From contig NZ_FNTQ01000001.1 in the NCBI RefSeq assembly GCF_900105755.1, forward strand, positions 6,386,001 through 6,450,000: a stretch of 64,000 nt of DNA, read 5' to 3'. Numbering within the stretch: the stretch's first letter is position 1; each line of letters starts with the position of its first letter. A program made the translations under genes and the position numbers. The notes under the pieces were generated by a model that searched no databases, was not told where the DNA came from, and saw nothing but the letters and a program-made list of their open reading frames with translations. Source of the stretch: Streptomyces sp. Ag109_O5-10 (GTDB lineage: Bacteria > Actinomycetota > Actinomycetes > Streptomycetales > Streptomycetaceae). Below, piece by piece: positions 36,234 to 44,313 of this stretch.

Positions 36234-38848
36234 CGCTGGGAGCTTCCTTCCAGAACGGTCGCCGTGCCGTCCGCCCGGCGCAGGCCGATGGACAGCAGCG
36301 GCAGGTCGGGCTTCATCTGGTCCCGCTCGGGCACGAAGCCGACGACCGGGTCGGGGGTGTCGGGGGCGTTGACGAACGAGACGAACCGGGCGAGCTTCTC
36401 CGGGTCGTCGATGGTGGTCGCCCACTCGTCGGCGTAGTTGGCCACGTGCGCCGCCATCAGGGACTCCAGCTCCTCGCAGATGCCGAGGGAGTCCTCGACC
36501 ACCACGTCACGGACGTGCTCCAGGCCGCCCGGGATCCGCTCCAGCCAGGTCGACGTGCGCTCCAGTCGGTCGGCCGTACGGATGTAGAACATCAGGAAAC
36601 GGTCGATCAGGCGGACCAGTTCGGCGTCGGTGAGATCCTGGGCGAGCAGGTCCGCGTGGCGTGGGGTGGCGCCGCCGTTGCCGCCGACGTACAGGTTCCA
36701 GCCGTTGGCGGTGGCGATGACGCCGAAGTCCTTCGACTGGGCCTCCGCGCACTCGCGGGCACAGCCGGAGACGGCGGACTTGAGCTTGTGCGGCGACCTG
36801 AGCCCCCGGTAGCGCAGCTCCAGGTCGATCGCCATCCGGACCGAGTCCTGGACGCCGTAACGGCACCAGGTCCGGCCCACGCAGGACTTGACGGTCCGCA
36901 GGGCCTTTCCGTAGGCGTGCCCGGACTCGAAGCCGGCGTCCACCAGCCGCGTCCAGATCAGCGGGAGCTGCTCGACGCGCGCGCCGAACATGTCGATCCG
37001 CTGGCCCCCGGTGATCTTCGTGTAGAGGCCGAAGTCGCGGGCGATCTCGCCGATCGTGATGAGGCCCTCGGGGGTGATCTCGCCGCCGGGGATGCGCGGG
37101 ACGACCGAATAGGAGCCGTTCTTCTGCAGGTTGGCGAGGAAGTGGTCGTTGCTGTCCTGGAGCGCCGCCTGTTCGCCGTCCAGGACGTAGCCGCTCGCGC
37201 CGATCGCCGGGGCGAGGGACGCGATGATCGACGCCACCGCCGGCTTGCAGACCTCGCAGCCGTCGCCGCCGCGGGCGCCCTCCCGGCCGTACCGGTCGAG
37301 CAGGTCGCGGTAGCTGCTGACGCGCAGCGCCAGGACGATCTCGTACAGCTCCTCGCGGGTCTGCGCGAAGCAGCCGCACAACCCCTTGTCGACCTCGACG
37401 CCGGACGCCTCCAGCTCGGCGGTGACCAGCTGGCCGAGCACCTTGACGCAGCTGCCGCATGTCGTACCGGCCTTGGTGCACTTCTTCACCTCGGGCACGG
37501 TGGTGCAGCGGTGCTCGGTGACGGCGCGGCGGATCGTGTCCTTGCGGACGTTGTTGCAGGAGCAGATGATCGCGTCGTCCGGCAGCGCCGTCGGGCCCAG
37601 CAGGACCGGCTCCCCGGCGCCGGCCGGCAGCACCAGCGACTCGGGCGAGACCGGCGGGACCGAACCGGTGAACGCCTTGAGCGTGCCGTAGGCCTCCGCG
37701 TCGCCGACCAGGATGCCGCCGAGCAGGGTGCCGTCCCGGCCGATCACCAGCTTCTTGTACAGGCCCGAACGGGCGTCGGAGTACACGACGTCCAGGCAGT
37801 CCGCGGTCGTGCCGTGCGCGTCGCCGAAGGAGGCCACGTCCACGCCGAGCAGCTTCAGTTTGGTGGACAGGTCGGCGCCGGTGAAGGCGGCCTCGTCGGC
37901 GGCGATGGTCGCCGCCGCCGTCTCGGCCTGCTCGTAGCCCGGCGCCACCAGCCCGTACACCCGGCCGTCCGCCGCCAGCGCGCACTCGCCGATCGCGAAC
38001 ACGTGCGGATCGGCGACGGTACGGCACTGCTCGTCGACGGTGATGCCGCCGCGCTCGCCGACCGTCAGACCGCAGTCCCGGGCGAGCTGGTCCCGCGGCC
38101 GGACTCCGGCGCTGAACACCACCAGGTCGGTGGCGAGTTCGGAACCGTCGGACAGCTTCATCCCCGTCACGGCCCCCGCGGCGTCGACCACGATCTCCTG
38201 GGTGCCGACGCCGGTGTGGACCGTCAGCCCCATCTCCTCGACGGTGCGCAACAGGGCCGCGCCGCCACCCTCGTCCACCTGCACCGGCATCAGTCGCGGC
38301 GCGAACTCCACGATGTGGGCGGCGAGTCCGAGCCCCTTCAGCGCCCCGGCCGCCTCAAGGCCCAGCAGCCCGCCGCCGACCACCGCGCCCACGGTCGCCC
38401 CCGACGTCGCGTACTGCTCGATCGCGAGCAGGTCGTCGATCGTGCGGTAGACGAAGCAGCCGGTCGCGTCCTTGTGGGGGACCGGGGGCACGAACGGGTA
38501 GGAGCCGGTGGCGAGCACGAGCGCGTCGTACCCGACGACCCTGCCGGACCTGGCCGTCACCGTCCGCGTGCCGCGGTCGATCGTCTCCGCCGGGTCGCCG
38601 ACGTACAGCTCGATGCCGTGCGCGTCGATGAACTCCATGTCGGTCATCGAGAGGTCGTCGGGGGTCCGGCCCGAGAAGTACGAGGTGAGGGCGACGCGGT
38701 CGTAGGCGGGGCGCGGCTCCTCGCACAGCACGACCACGCGGTGCGTGGCGGTCAGGCCGCGCTCGGCGAGCGCCTCCAGGAAGCGCTGACCGACCATGCC
38801 GTGGCCGACGAGCACGATCGTGGGGATGGCCCCGGGGGTGGCGGTCAT
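36230..38848 (-). CDS. nirB: Assimilatory NAD(P)H nitrite reductase large subunit
   Basis: Cytoplasmic siroheme enzyme reducing nitrite to ammonium with six electrons from NAD(P)H. 872 residues. N-terminal FAD/NAD domain (about 1-410; GVVGGGLLGLEAAGALKGLG) feeds two BFD-like [2Fe-2S] regions (CSCNNVRKD near 425; CGCF and CEVCKPAV near 490-545). The C-terminal half is the NIR/SIR ferredoxin-like plus siroheme [4Fe-4S] part: CVGRTWCRYG (near 656) and GCARECAEAQ (near 692) supply the cluster Cys. Start and stop are coupled to neighbours: one base shared with the leader ORF stop, and ATGA with nirD. Expected to be nitrogen-controlled by GlnR. Confidence 0.97.
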   Translation of the reverse strand: MTATPGAIPTIVLVGHGMVGQRFLEALAERGLTATHRVVVLCEEPRPAYDRVALTSYFSGRTPDDLSMTDMEFIDAHGIELYVGDPAETIDRGTRTVTARSGRVVGYDALVLATGSYPFVPPVPHKDATGCFVYRTIDDLLAIEQYATSGATVGAVVGGGLLGLEAAGALKGLGLAAHIVEFAPRLMPVQVDEGGGAALLRTVEEMGLTVHTGVGTQEIVVDAAGAVTGMKLSDGSELATDLVVFSAGVRPRDQLARDCGLTVGERGGITVDEQCRTVADPHVFAIGECALAADGRVYGLVAPGYEQAETAAATIAADEAAFTGADLSTKLKLLGVDVASFGDAHGTTADCLDVVYSDARSGLYKKLVIGRDGTLLGGILVGDAEAYGTLKAFTGSVPPVSPESLVLPAGAGEPVLLGPTALPDDAIICSCNNVRKDTIRRAVTEHRCTTVPEVKKCTKAGTTCGSCVKVLGQLVTAELEASGVEVDKGLCGCFAQTREELYEIVLALRVSSYRDLLDRYGREGARGGDGCEVCKPAVASIIASLAPAIGASGYVLDGEQAALQDSNDHFLANLQKNGSYSVVPRIPGGEITPEGLITIGEIARDFGLYTKITGGQRIDMFGARVEQLPLIWTRLVDAGFESGHAYGKALRTVKSCVGRTWCRYGVQDSVRMAIDLELRYRGLRSPHKLKSAVSGCARECAEAQSKDFGVIATANGWNLYVGGNGGATPRHADLLAQDLTDAELVRLIDRFLMFYIRTADRLERTSTWLERIPGGLEHVRDVVVEDSLGICEELESLMAAHVANYADEWATTIDDPEKLARFVSFVNAPDTPDPVVGFVPERDQMKPDLPLLSIGLRRADGTATVLEGSSQR

Positions 38849-39255
38849 CAGGAGCCTCCGTCGTCGAGGAGCAGGGGGAGGTGGGGGAGCACGGGGAGCG
38901 TCGGGTGGAGCAGGGGACCATCGCCGGATCCGGTGGGCGTGGGGCGGGGGCGGGCGGTCGCCTCGAGGGCGTGACGGCGGCCGGCCGGCACGGGTGCCTC
39001 CTGCGTCGCCTGTGTGCCGCGCGTTTCCTGCGTCGCCTGTGTGCCGCGCGTTTCCTGCGTCGCCTGTGTGCCGCGCGTTTCCTGCGTCGCCTGTGTGCCG
39101 CGCGTCTCCCGCGTCGCCTGTGTGCCGCGCGTCTCCCGCGTCGCCCGCGTGCCGCGCGTCTCCCGCGTGCCGCGCGTCTCCTGCGTCTCCCGTGTGCCGC
39201 GCGGTTCGCGCGTCGCGGAGGCGCCGGTCACCGCCGCACGCGTCTTCGAGGTCAT
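38848..39255 (-). CDS. Repeat-bearing leader ORF upstream of nirB (function unknown)
   Basis: 135-codon frame, Thr/Arg/Gly/Gln-rich, with 9-residue repeats of the type ETRGTQATQ between residues about 20 and 86, and a different Pro-rich tail. The ATG at 39255 is about 24 bases downstream of a GlnR-type box and its stop overlaps the nirB ATG by one base, so it would be co-transcribed and translationally coupled to nirB. The ribosome-binding site is weak. No domain is recognised. Because the repeat unit is 27 bp, all frames stay open here; coding is likely but unproven, and the region might instead be a non-coding leader. Confidence 0.4.
   Translation of the reverse strand: MTSKTRAAVTGASATREPRGTRETQETRGTRETRGTRATRETRGTQATRETRGTQATQETRGTQATQETRGTQATQETRGTQATQEAPVPAGRRHALEATARPRPTPTGSGDGPLLHPTLPVLPHLPLLLDDGGS
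39001..39215. repeat. 27-bp tandem repeat array upstream of nirB
   Basis: Units start at 39001, 39028, 39055, 39082, 39109 and 39136 (the first three are identical, the next three differ by one to a few bases), then an 18-bp partial unit at 39163 and a further diverged unit at 39181. The 27-bp period keeps the frame. The first unit begins CTGCGTCGCCTGTGTGCCGC. The grading from perfect to diverged copies suggests recent growth from one side. Confidence 0.9.
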
Positions 39256-39278
39256 GCCCAGGAGCCTGCGGGGCCGAC

Positions 39279-39316
39279 GTTACCCGGCCGCATCACCGCT
39301 GTTTCCCGGGAGGAAC
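39279..39316 (-). promoter_or_regulatory. GlnR-type box of the nirB operon
   Basis: On the minus strand four 5-mers with exact six-base spacing: GTTCC-n6-GAAAC-n6-GATGC-n6-GTAAC. This agrees with the GlnR arrangement gTnAC-n6-GaAAC-n6-GtnAC-n6-GaAAC; the third element is the weakest. GlnR is the global nitrogen regulator of actinobacteria and activates nitrite reductase genes under nitrogen limitation. It lies upstream of the leader ORF and nirB, on the coding strand. Confidence 0.7.
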
Positions 39317-39387
39317 GCTGCCCTCTTCGGGGAGCGCGGGTGAGTGTGAGGGGGTGAGGGGCCCGGGGGAGGGGCGGTGGCCGCCGG

Positions 39388-40011
39388 TCAGCGGCTGCCG
39401 GTCAGGTGGGCGAAGACGACGACGTTCCCCTGGTACCCGGTCGTGCGCGAGTAGCCGCCGCCGCAGGTGATGACCCGCAGCTCGGGGCGGTTCGCGGCGC
39501 CGTACACCTTCTCGTCGGGGAAGTCGCGGGCCTGGTAGACCTCCACCGCGTCGACGCTGAACACGGCGACGCTCCTGTCCTGCCGGTCCACCTCGATGAC
39601 CGTGCCGCGCCTGAGGGCGCCGAGGTCGTAGAAGACGGCGGGGCCCTCGGTGTTGTCGACGTGCCCGGCGACGATCGCGGTGCCGGTCTCGCCGGGGGTG
39701 GTGCCGGCCTCGTACCAGCCGGCGAGGTTCTTCTGCTTGGCGGGCGGGACGTCGAGGCTGCCCGAGGCGGTGAGGCCGAGGCCCATGAGGGGGGCGTTCA
39801 CGCGGATGGCGGGGATGCGGATGCGGGTGGGCGGGGAGGGCGGCAGCGCGGGGGCTTCGAGGCGCTCCTCGCCGGGGTCGGGGCGGCTCTCGGCGGCGGA
39901 CGGCTGGGGCGGCGCGTCGCGCGGGCCGCTGCCGGGGCCGAGCAGCCATACGCCGGAGCCGAGGGCCATGACGGTCACGGCGGCTATCGCGGTGTCCCCG
40001 ATCCTGCGCAT
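39388..40011 (-). CDS. Class F sortase
   Basis: 207 residues from the ATG at 40011 (MRRIGDTAIAAV), a signal-anchor helix followed by a Pro-rich linker. Catalytic triad: His near 117 in IVAGHVDN, Cys183 in VITCGGGYSR, and Arg189 just after. Class F (actinobacterial) sortases join or anchor proteins at the cell wall; their sorting signals are poorly known. The neighbouring secreted protein at 40178 is on the same strand upstream and is a candidate partner. Confidence 0.9.
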   Translation of the reverse strand: MRRIGDTAIAAVTVMALGSGVWLLGPGSGPRDAPPQPSAAESRPDPGEERLEAPALPPSPPTRIRIPAIRVNAPLMGLGLTASGSLDVPPAKQKNLAGWYEAGTTPGETGTAIVAGHVDNTEGPAVFYDLGALRRGTVIEVDRQDRSVAVFSVDAVEVYQARDFPDEKVYGAANRPELRVITCGGGYSRTTGYQGNVVVFAHLTGSR

Positions 40012-40177
40012 GCGAACCCCGCTCCCTGAGGTGAGAACTTCAGACGAGGGGGTGGGCCGCCGGCGGCGGTGAGAGCCGCTGGCGACGTGACCCCCTCCCC
40101 CTCCGGGCCGCGAGGGGCGTCGGACCCGGAGGGGGTGGGATGTGCGGTACCGGCGGACGGACAGCGGAGGGTGTCCG

Positions 40178-40702
40178 TCAGATCGCATCGCCTCTCGCCC
40201 GGCGATGCAGGAGCCAGGTACCGCCCGCGGCGGCGACGGCCAGAGCCGCCACGCCTGCCGCGGTCTGCACGGGGTCGGAGCCAAGGGCACCACCGACCCC
40301 CGTCTTCACGCTGCCGTGGGGCTGCACCTGCTGCCCCGCGGCCGGCGCCAGTGCCACCACCAGGTCCCCGGTCACCTGCCGGTTTCCCTCGGCGCACTTC
40401 GCGACGATCTCGTACGTCCCCGGTTGCGCGCTCGGCGGCACCTGGAACTGCCCGATCGCCTCGCCTTCGTGCGTGCTCGGCGCAAGGGTGAACGTGCCGG
40501 CGCCGACGGAACTGGCGTCCCCGACCGCCGTTCCCTTCTCGCCGCAGGCCGCCGTGTTCACGGTGACCTGGCCGCCCGCCGCCGCGGTCGACGGGTACAC
40601 GTCGAGGCTGCCGGTGGCGCCGCCGTAGGCGGGCGCGACGGCGAGTCCGGCCGTGGCCACGGCCAGCGCGGTCCCGGTCACCAGACGGGCGGTGCGTCGC
40701 AT
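40178..40702 (-). CDS. Secreted cell-surface protein with C-terminal membrane anchor
   Basis: 174 residues from the ATG at 40702 with GAGGAG upstream. Signal peptide (MRRTARLVTGTALAVATAG, cleavage near AYGGA), an Ig-like middle part with GSLDVYPSTAAAGGQVTV, two Cys that could pair, and a C-terminal hydrophobic helix (AGVAALAVAAAGGTWLL) with a basic tail HRRARGDAI. The topology resembles wall-anchored proteins, but no LPxTG motif is seen. It lies 166 bases upstream of the class F sortase on the same strand, so a shared function is plausible. Confidence 0.8.
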   Translation of the reverse strand: MRRTARLVTGTALAVATAGLAVAPAYGGATGSLDVYPSTAAAGGQVTVNTAACGEKGTAVGDASSVGAGTFTLAPSTHEGEAIGQFQVPPSAQPGTYEIVAKCAEGNRQVTGDLVVALAPAAGQQVQPHGSVKTGVGGALGSDPVQTAAGVAALAVAAAGGTWLLHRRARGDAI

Positions 40703-40984
40703 GGTGCTCCTCGGTCGAGGTCGTCCACTCCCTTGCTCTACCGAGGTAAAAGCCAACCGCCCGGCCGCGCCCCCTGAGGCGCCGTCAGTTTTGGGATGAA
40801 CGGGTGGCACGGCGGACGGTCGCGGAGCCCGTCGAGGGCGGATTCGGGCAGGTCAAGGGGGTTGCGCGGGCGACAGTATGAAGAACACACGAATGGTGGG
40901 GGGGTGGGGGGAGTGAACGGGTGACCCCCTCCGGGGCCCGTCGCCCGCGGCAGCCGCTCGTGCGGGCGGGCCGCGTCCTCGGGG

Positions 40985-41659
40985 TTACGGCGTGCCCTGC
41001 ACGCCCTCCGGTGCCGTCCGGATCGCCGCGATGTCGAACTGGAGCCGCACCGTCTCGCTCACCATCGCCCCGCCCTCCGCGAGGCGGGAGTTGTAGACCA
41101 GCCCCCAGTCCATGCGGTTGATGGTGGTGGTGCCGTCGAAGCCGACGCGCTGGTAGCCGAACGGGTCCGTGACGTTGCCGATGTAGGTGAGCTCCAGGTC
41201 CACCGGGCGCGTCGTCTCCTTGATGGTCAGGTCGCCGGTCATGACGTAGACGTCCGGCGCTTTCAGGCGCACCGCAGTGCTCTGGAAACGCATCCGCGGA
41301 AAGTTCGCGGAGTCGAGGAAGTCGCGCCCCGTCAGATGGGCGTCCCGCTGCTCCACGCCGGTGTCGACGCTCGCCGTGGACAGAATGATCTCCGCCTGCG
41401 AGCGGGCCGGGTCGCGGCCGTCGAAGTAGAGGCGGCTCTTGTACTCGGTGAAGGCCCCGCGGACCGTGGTCACCATCGCATGCCGGACCGAGAAACCGAT
41501 TCTGCTGTGGGCCGGGTCGATGGTCCACTCGCCGGTGAGGGCGGCGAGGGCGGGGTCCAGGAGGACGGGGGCCGAGGTGGGGAAGGCCTGCGCCGTCGTC
41601 GGGCGTGGGGGGACCGTGGGGGTGCGGCGGGACGTGTGGGGGCGGCTGAACAAGTTCAT
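40985..41659 (-). CDS. YceI family protein
   Basis: 224 residues. YceI/polyisoprenoid-binding lipocalin-like barrel: GEWTIDPAHSRIGFSVRHAMVTTVRGAF (about 43-70), then HLTGRDFLDSANFPRMRF and GDLTIKETTRPVDLEL. It probably binds an isoprenoid lipid; cytoplasmic here, since the first 40 residues are Pro/Thr-rich without a signal peptide. A palindrome at 41676-41700 directly upstream suggests repression by a neighbouring-type regulator, none of which is in the window. Confidence 0.92.
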   Translation of the reverse strand: MNLFSRPHTSRRTPTVPPRPTTAQAFPTSAPVLLDPALAALTGEWTIDPAHSRIGFSVRHAMVTTVRGAFTEYKSRLYFDGRDPARSQAEIILSTASVDTGVEQRDAHLTGRDFLDSANFPRMRFQSTAVRLKAPDVYVMTGDLTIKETTRPVDLELTYIGNVTDPFGYQRVGFDGTTTINRMDWGLVYNSRLAEGGAMVSETVRLQFDIAAIRTAPEGVQGTP

Positions 41660-41675
41660 GATTTATCTAGTTAGT

Positions 41676-41700
41676 CCACTCGCGGAATTGCCGCAAGTGG
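41676..41700 (-). promoter_or_regulatory. Operator-like palindrome upstream of the YceI gene
   Basis: CCACTCGCGG-AATTG-CCGCAAGTGG, arms matching at 9 of 10 positions. It is preceded by an AT-rich stretch (41661-41675, ATTTATCTAGTTAGT) that can serve as a -10 region for the minus-strand YceI gene, whose start is at 41659. Confidence 0.5.
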
Positions 41701-41858
41701 TCGTCGGGAAGGAGGAGTTCGCCAATTCCGCTTGCCGTCACCGAATGTGCACACCCCCGCCATGGGATCCACTCAGGAAGGGTTCGGTATTTCCGTATTC
41801 CGGTTTCCTTGAATGGTCCTTGAATGGCGCTGTTCCCCTTTGTTCGCGGTGTATGCGA

Positions 41859-41890
41859 CGGCCGCCCCGGTTCGTTCGCCGGGGCGGCCG
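41859..41890 (-). terminator. Terminator of the M4 metalloprotease gene
   Basis: CGGCCGCCCCGG, an eight-base loop TTCGTTCG, CCGGGGCGGCCG: a perfect 12-bp stem beginning about 20 bases past the protease stop codon. No T-run. Confidence 0.75.
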
Positions 41891-41912
41891 CCGCACGTCC
41901 GTGCGCCGCGCC

Positions 41913-43556
41913 TCAGTTCACGTTCACCGCGCTCCAGGCCGCGGCCACCGCGTTGTACTCCGTGCTGCCGTTGCCGTACAGGTCCTTCGCCGCGTTGAGG
42001 GTCGCGGTGCGGGCACCCGCGTAGTTCGTCGAGGACGTCATGTAGACCGTCAGGGCGCGGTACCAGATCGCGCCCAGCTTGTCGCGGCCGATGCCGGTGA
42101 CCGTCGAGCCGTTGTACGTCGGGGAGTTGTAGCTCACGCCGTTGATGGTCTTCGGGCCGCTGCCCTCGGCCAGCAGGTACGCGAAGTGGTTCGCGACGCC
42201 CGAGGAGTAGTGGACGTCCAGATTGCCCACCGACGAACTCCAGTAGTCCGCCGAACTCCCGTCCTTCGACGGCTGGTCCATGTACCGCAGGGCCGTCTTG
42301 CCGAAGCCGGAGCGGACGATCTTCTCGCCGATCAGGTAGTCGCCGGGGTCGGAGGAGTTGTTGGCGTACCACTCCACCAGCGTGCCGAGGATGTCGGAGG
42401 TCGCCTCGTTCAGGCCGCCGGACTCGCCCGAGTACGTCAGCGCGGCCGTCTTGGAGGTGACTCCGTGCGTCATCTCGTGGCCCGCCACGTCGAGCGCGAC
42501 CAACGGCCCGAACGTCGTCCCGTCACCGTCGCCGTACGTCATGCAGAAGCAACTGTCGTCCCAGAAGGCGTTGTCGTAGTTGTTGCCGTAGTGGACGCGG
42601 TTGTACGAGCCCTTGCCGTCGCCCGCGATGCCGTTGCGGCCGTGGACGTTCTTGTAGTAGTCCCAGGTCTCGTTGGTGCCGTACTGGGCGTCGACGGCCG
42701 CCGAGGAGCGGTCCGAAGTTGCGCCCGTGCCCCAGTGGTTGTCGGCGTCCGTGAACACCGTCGACGGCGCCCGGCTGATGCAGATGCCGAAGATGCACAG
42801 GTCGGTCTTGTTCGCCGCGTCGCCGGTGTACGTGTTGCCGCGCGTCGGGTCCGTGAGGTTGTACGCCGAACCGGACTGCGTCGTCTGCAGCGGGACCGTG
42901 CCGCTGTACAGGGACTTGCCGTCGCCGGTCGCCGTCTCGATGCTGTCCCAGGCGTCGATCTGGGCGCCGGTGCGGGCGTCCGTCAGCACCGTGCGGGCGA
43001 CCGGGTTGCCGAGCGAGTCCTTGCCGACGGCTTCGGTGCGCCAGGCCAGCTTCGGGGTGCCGTGCAGGGCGTCGACGACCAGCCGCGGCTTGGCCTGCAC
43101 CTGCTTCAGCGCGTCGCCGAGGTTCGCCGCCCGCAGCGCGTTCACCGCGAGGTCGGCGGCCTTCGGGGCGGAGACGTCCGGGACGACCGACGCCAGGGAT
43201 ATCCGGCTCCGGGTCGCCCGGTCGGCGCTGCGGTACGCGCCGTCCGACTTCAGGTGGACGACGAAGTCGCCGCCCAGGACGGGGAGCTGACGGTACGTAC
43301 GGTCGTAACGGACGTGCTGGGTGCCGTTCCTGTCCACGATCACGTCGCGGACCGAGGTGCCCTCGGCGGACGTGAGGCCGAGGGCGGTGGCGTGCTGGAC
43401 GAGTGCCTGGGCCGCGTTCGCGATCGCCGTGGTGCGGGTCGGTCTGGCGTCGGCGTGGGCGGCGGGGGAGAGCGCGGCGGCCAGCAGGGTCGCGGTGGTG
43501 GCGGCGACGCCGGCGGTGGCGAGGCGGGAAACTCGGGTGTTCCGGGTCCGGCTCAT
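41913..43556 (-). CDS. Secreted M4 (thermolysin-like) metalloprotease
   Basis: 547 residues from the ATG at 43556 with AAGGAG upstream. Signal peptide with twin-Arg-free Ala-rich core (ATAGVAATTATLLAAALSP, ending AHADA), an N-terminal FTP/PepSY propeptide (about 45-200), then the M4 catalytic domain: zinc site HEMTH near 357-361, GGLNEATSD near 378 giving the third ligand Glu, and active-site His in the C-terminal HYSSGVANHF. Mature enzyme contains paired Cys (DSCFCMTYG). Extracellular neutral protease for nutrient peptides or development. Ends in a clear terminator. Confidence 0.96.
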   Translation of the reverse strand: MSRTRNTRVSRLATAGVAATTATLLAAALSPAAHADARPTRTTAIANAAQALVQHATALGLTSAEGTSVRDVIVDRNGTQHVRYDRTYRQLPVLGGDFVVHLKSDGAYRSADRATRSRISLASVVPDVSAPKAADLAVNALRAANLGDALKQVQAKPRLVVDALHGTPKLAWRTEAVGKDSLGNPVARTVLTDARTGAQIDAWDSIETATGDGKSLYSGTVPLQTTQSGSAYNLTDPTRGNTYTGDAANKTDLCIFGICISRAPSTVFTDADNHWGTGATSDRSSAAVDAQYGTNETWDYYKNVHGRNGIAGDGKGSYNRVHYGNNYDNAFWDDSCFCMTYGDGDGTTFGPLVALDVAGHEMTHGVTSKTAALTYSGESGGLNEATSDILGTLVEWYANNSSDPGDYLIGEKIVRSGFGKTALRYMDQPSKDGSSADYWSSSVGNLDVHYSSGVANHFAYLLAEGSGPKTINGVSYNSPTYNGSTVTGIGRDKLGAIWYRALTVYMTSSTNYAGARTATLNAAKDLYGNGSTEYNAVAAAWSAVNVN

Positions 43557-43623
43557 CGGTCTCCTTGGAGGTGCGCCTCGAAGGCGTCGGGGTGGCGCTG
43601 ATGACGTCAGAGATTTAAGAGGC

Positions 43624-43637
43624 CATGACATGTCATG
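43624..43637. promoter_or_regulatory. CATGACATGTCATG palindrome upstream of the metalloprotease
   Basis: A perfect 14-bp palindrome 68 bases upstream of the protease start, in an otherwise GC-rich region, next to an AT-rich AGATTTAAG. The half-site TGTCA also recurs upstream of the aldo/keto reductase (4290-4306). It may be an operator for the protease and/or the divergent GGCT gene. Confidence 0.5.
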
Positions 43638-43694
43638 TCCATAGCGCCCCCATGGAGATGTGTGTGGAGGTGAAGGGGGTGCAGAATCCTTCCT

Positions 43695-44138
43695 GTGACC
43701 ACCCGGAGCCCCCGCCGCCCCCGACACCTCCCGTTCTTCGTCTACGGCACGCTCCGCCCCGGCGAGGTCAACCACGACGCGTACCTGCGGGGCCGGACGG
43801 AGACCGAGGAGCCGGGCCGCCTCGACGGGGCGGTGCTCTACGACGGGCCGGGCTATCCCTACGCCGTGGAGGAGCGCGGACCGGCGGCCGTACACGGCGA
43901 ACTGGTCACGGCGCGCCCCGAGGCGTACGACCGGCTCCTCCTGGAACTGGACGCGTTGGAGGAGTGCGTGCCCCAGGACCCGGCGAGCCTGTACGTGCGC
44001 GTCGCCCGGGACGTCGTACGGCTGCGGGACGGGGCCGCGGTCCGGGCCTGGGTGTACGTCGCCGGGCCCGTCGTGGCCGGGAGACTGCGCACCGGCGGAC
44101 GGCGCATCGACGGCGGCGACTGGCTGGGCCACGGCTGA
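43695..44138 (+). CDS. Gamma-glutamylcyclotransferase-like protein
   Basis: 147 residues from the GTG at 43695. GGCT-fold landmark VYGTLRPGE at about 17-25 and conserved acidic residue in ELDALEECVP (near 92). Bacterial members cyclise gamma-glutamyl amines or amino acids; the exact substrate cannot be told. Divergent from the metalloprotease and convergent with the SanA-like gene. Confidence 0.88.
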   Translation: MTTRSPRRPRHLPFFVYGTLRPGEVNHDAYLRGRTETEEPGRLDGAVLYDGPGYPYAVEERGPAAVHGELVTARPEAYDRLLLELDALEECVPQDPASLYVRVARDVVRLRDGAAVRAWVYVAGPVVAGRLRTGGRRIDGGDWLGHG

Positions 44139-44221
44139 CCGAGGGGGGCGACCGGGTGGGCCACGGCTGAGTGCGTGGTGGATGCGGCCGTGGCATCCGG
44201 TTGGCCGACCGGGGCGCCCTC

Positions 44222-44290
44222 GTGGCTGGTCGCGCGGTTCCTCCCGCAGCCTTCGGCCGGGGGACCCTCGGGCCCCTGGGGGCGCTGCCG
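44222..44290. repeat. Dispersed GC-rich repeat, long form
   Basis: GGTCGCGCGGTTCC, the palindromic cassette (GCAGCCTTCGGCCGGGGG), then CCCCTGGGGGCGC. Located between the convergent GGCT and SanA-like genes. Confidence 0.7.
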
Positions 44291-44313
44291 GACCGCCGCG
44301 GATTTCGCCGGAG

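Noticed and set aside
39001..39215. CRISPR-like array from 27-bp repeats
   Set aside because: The units are directly contiguous with no unique spacers, and there are no cas genes; it is a simple in-frame tandem repeat.
38881..39357. Plus-strand ORFs across the nirB leader repeats (Cys/Arg-rich products)
   Set aside because: They exist only because a 27-bp repeat keeps all frames open. They lack ribosome-binding sites and run against the nirB operon.
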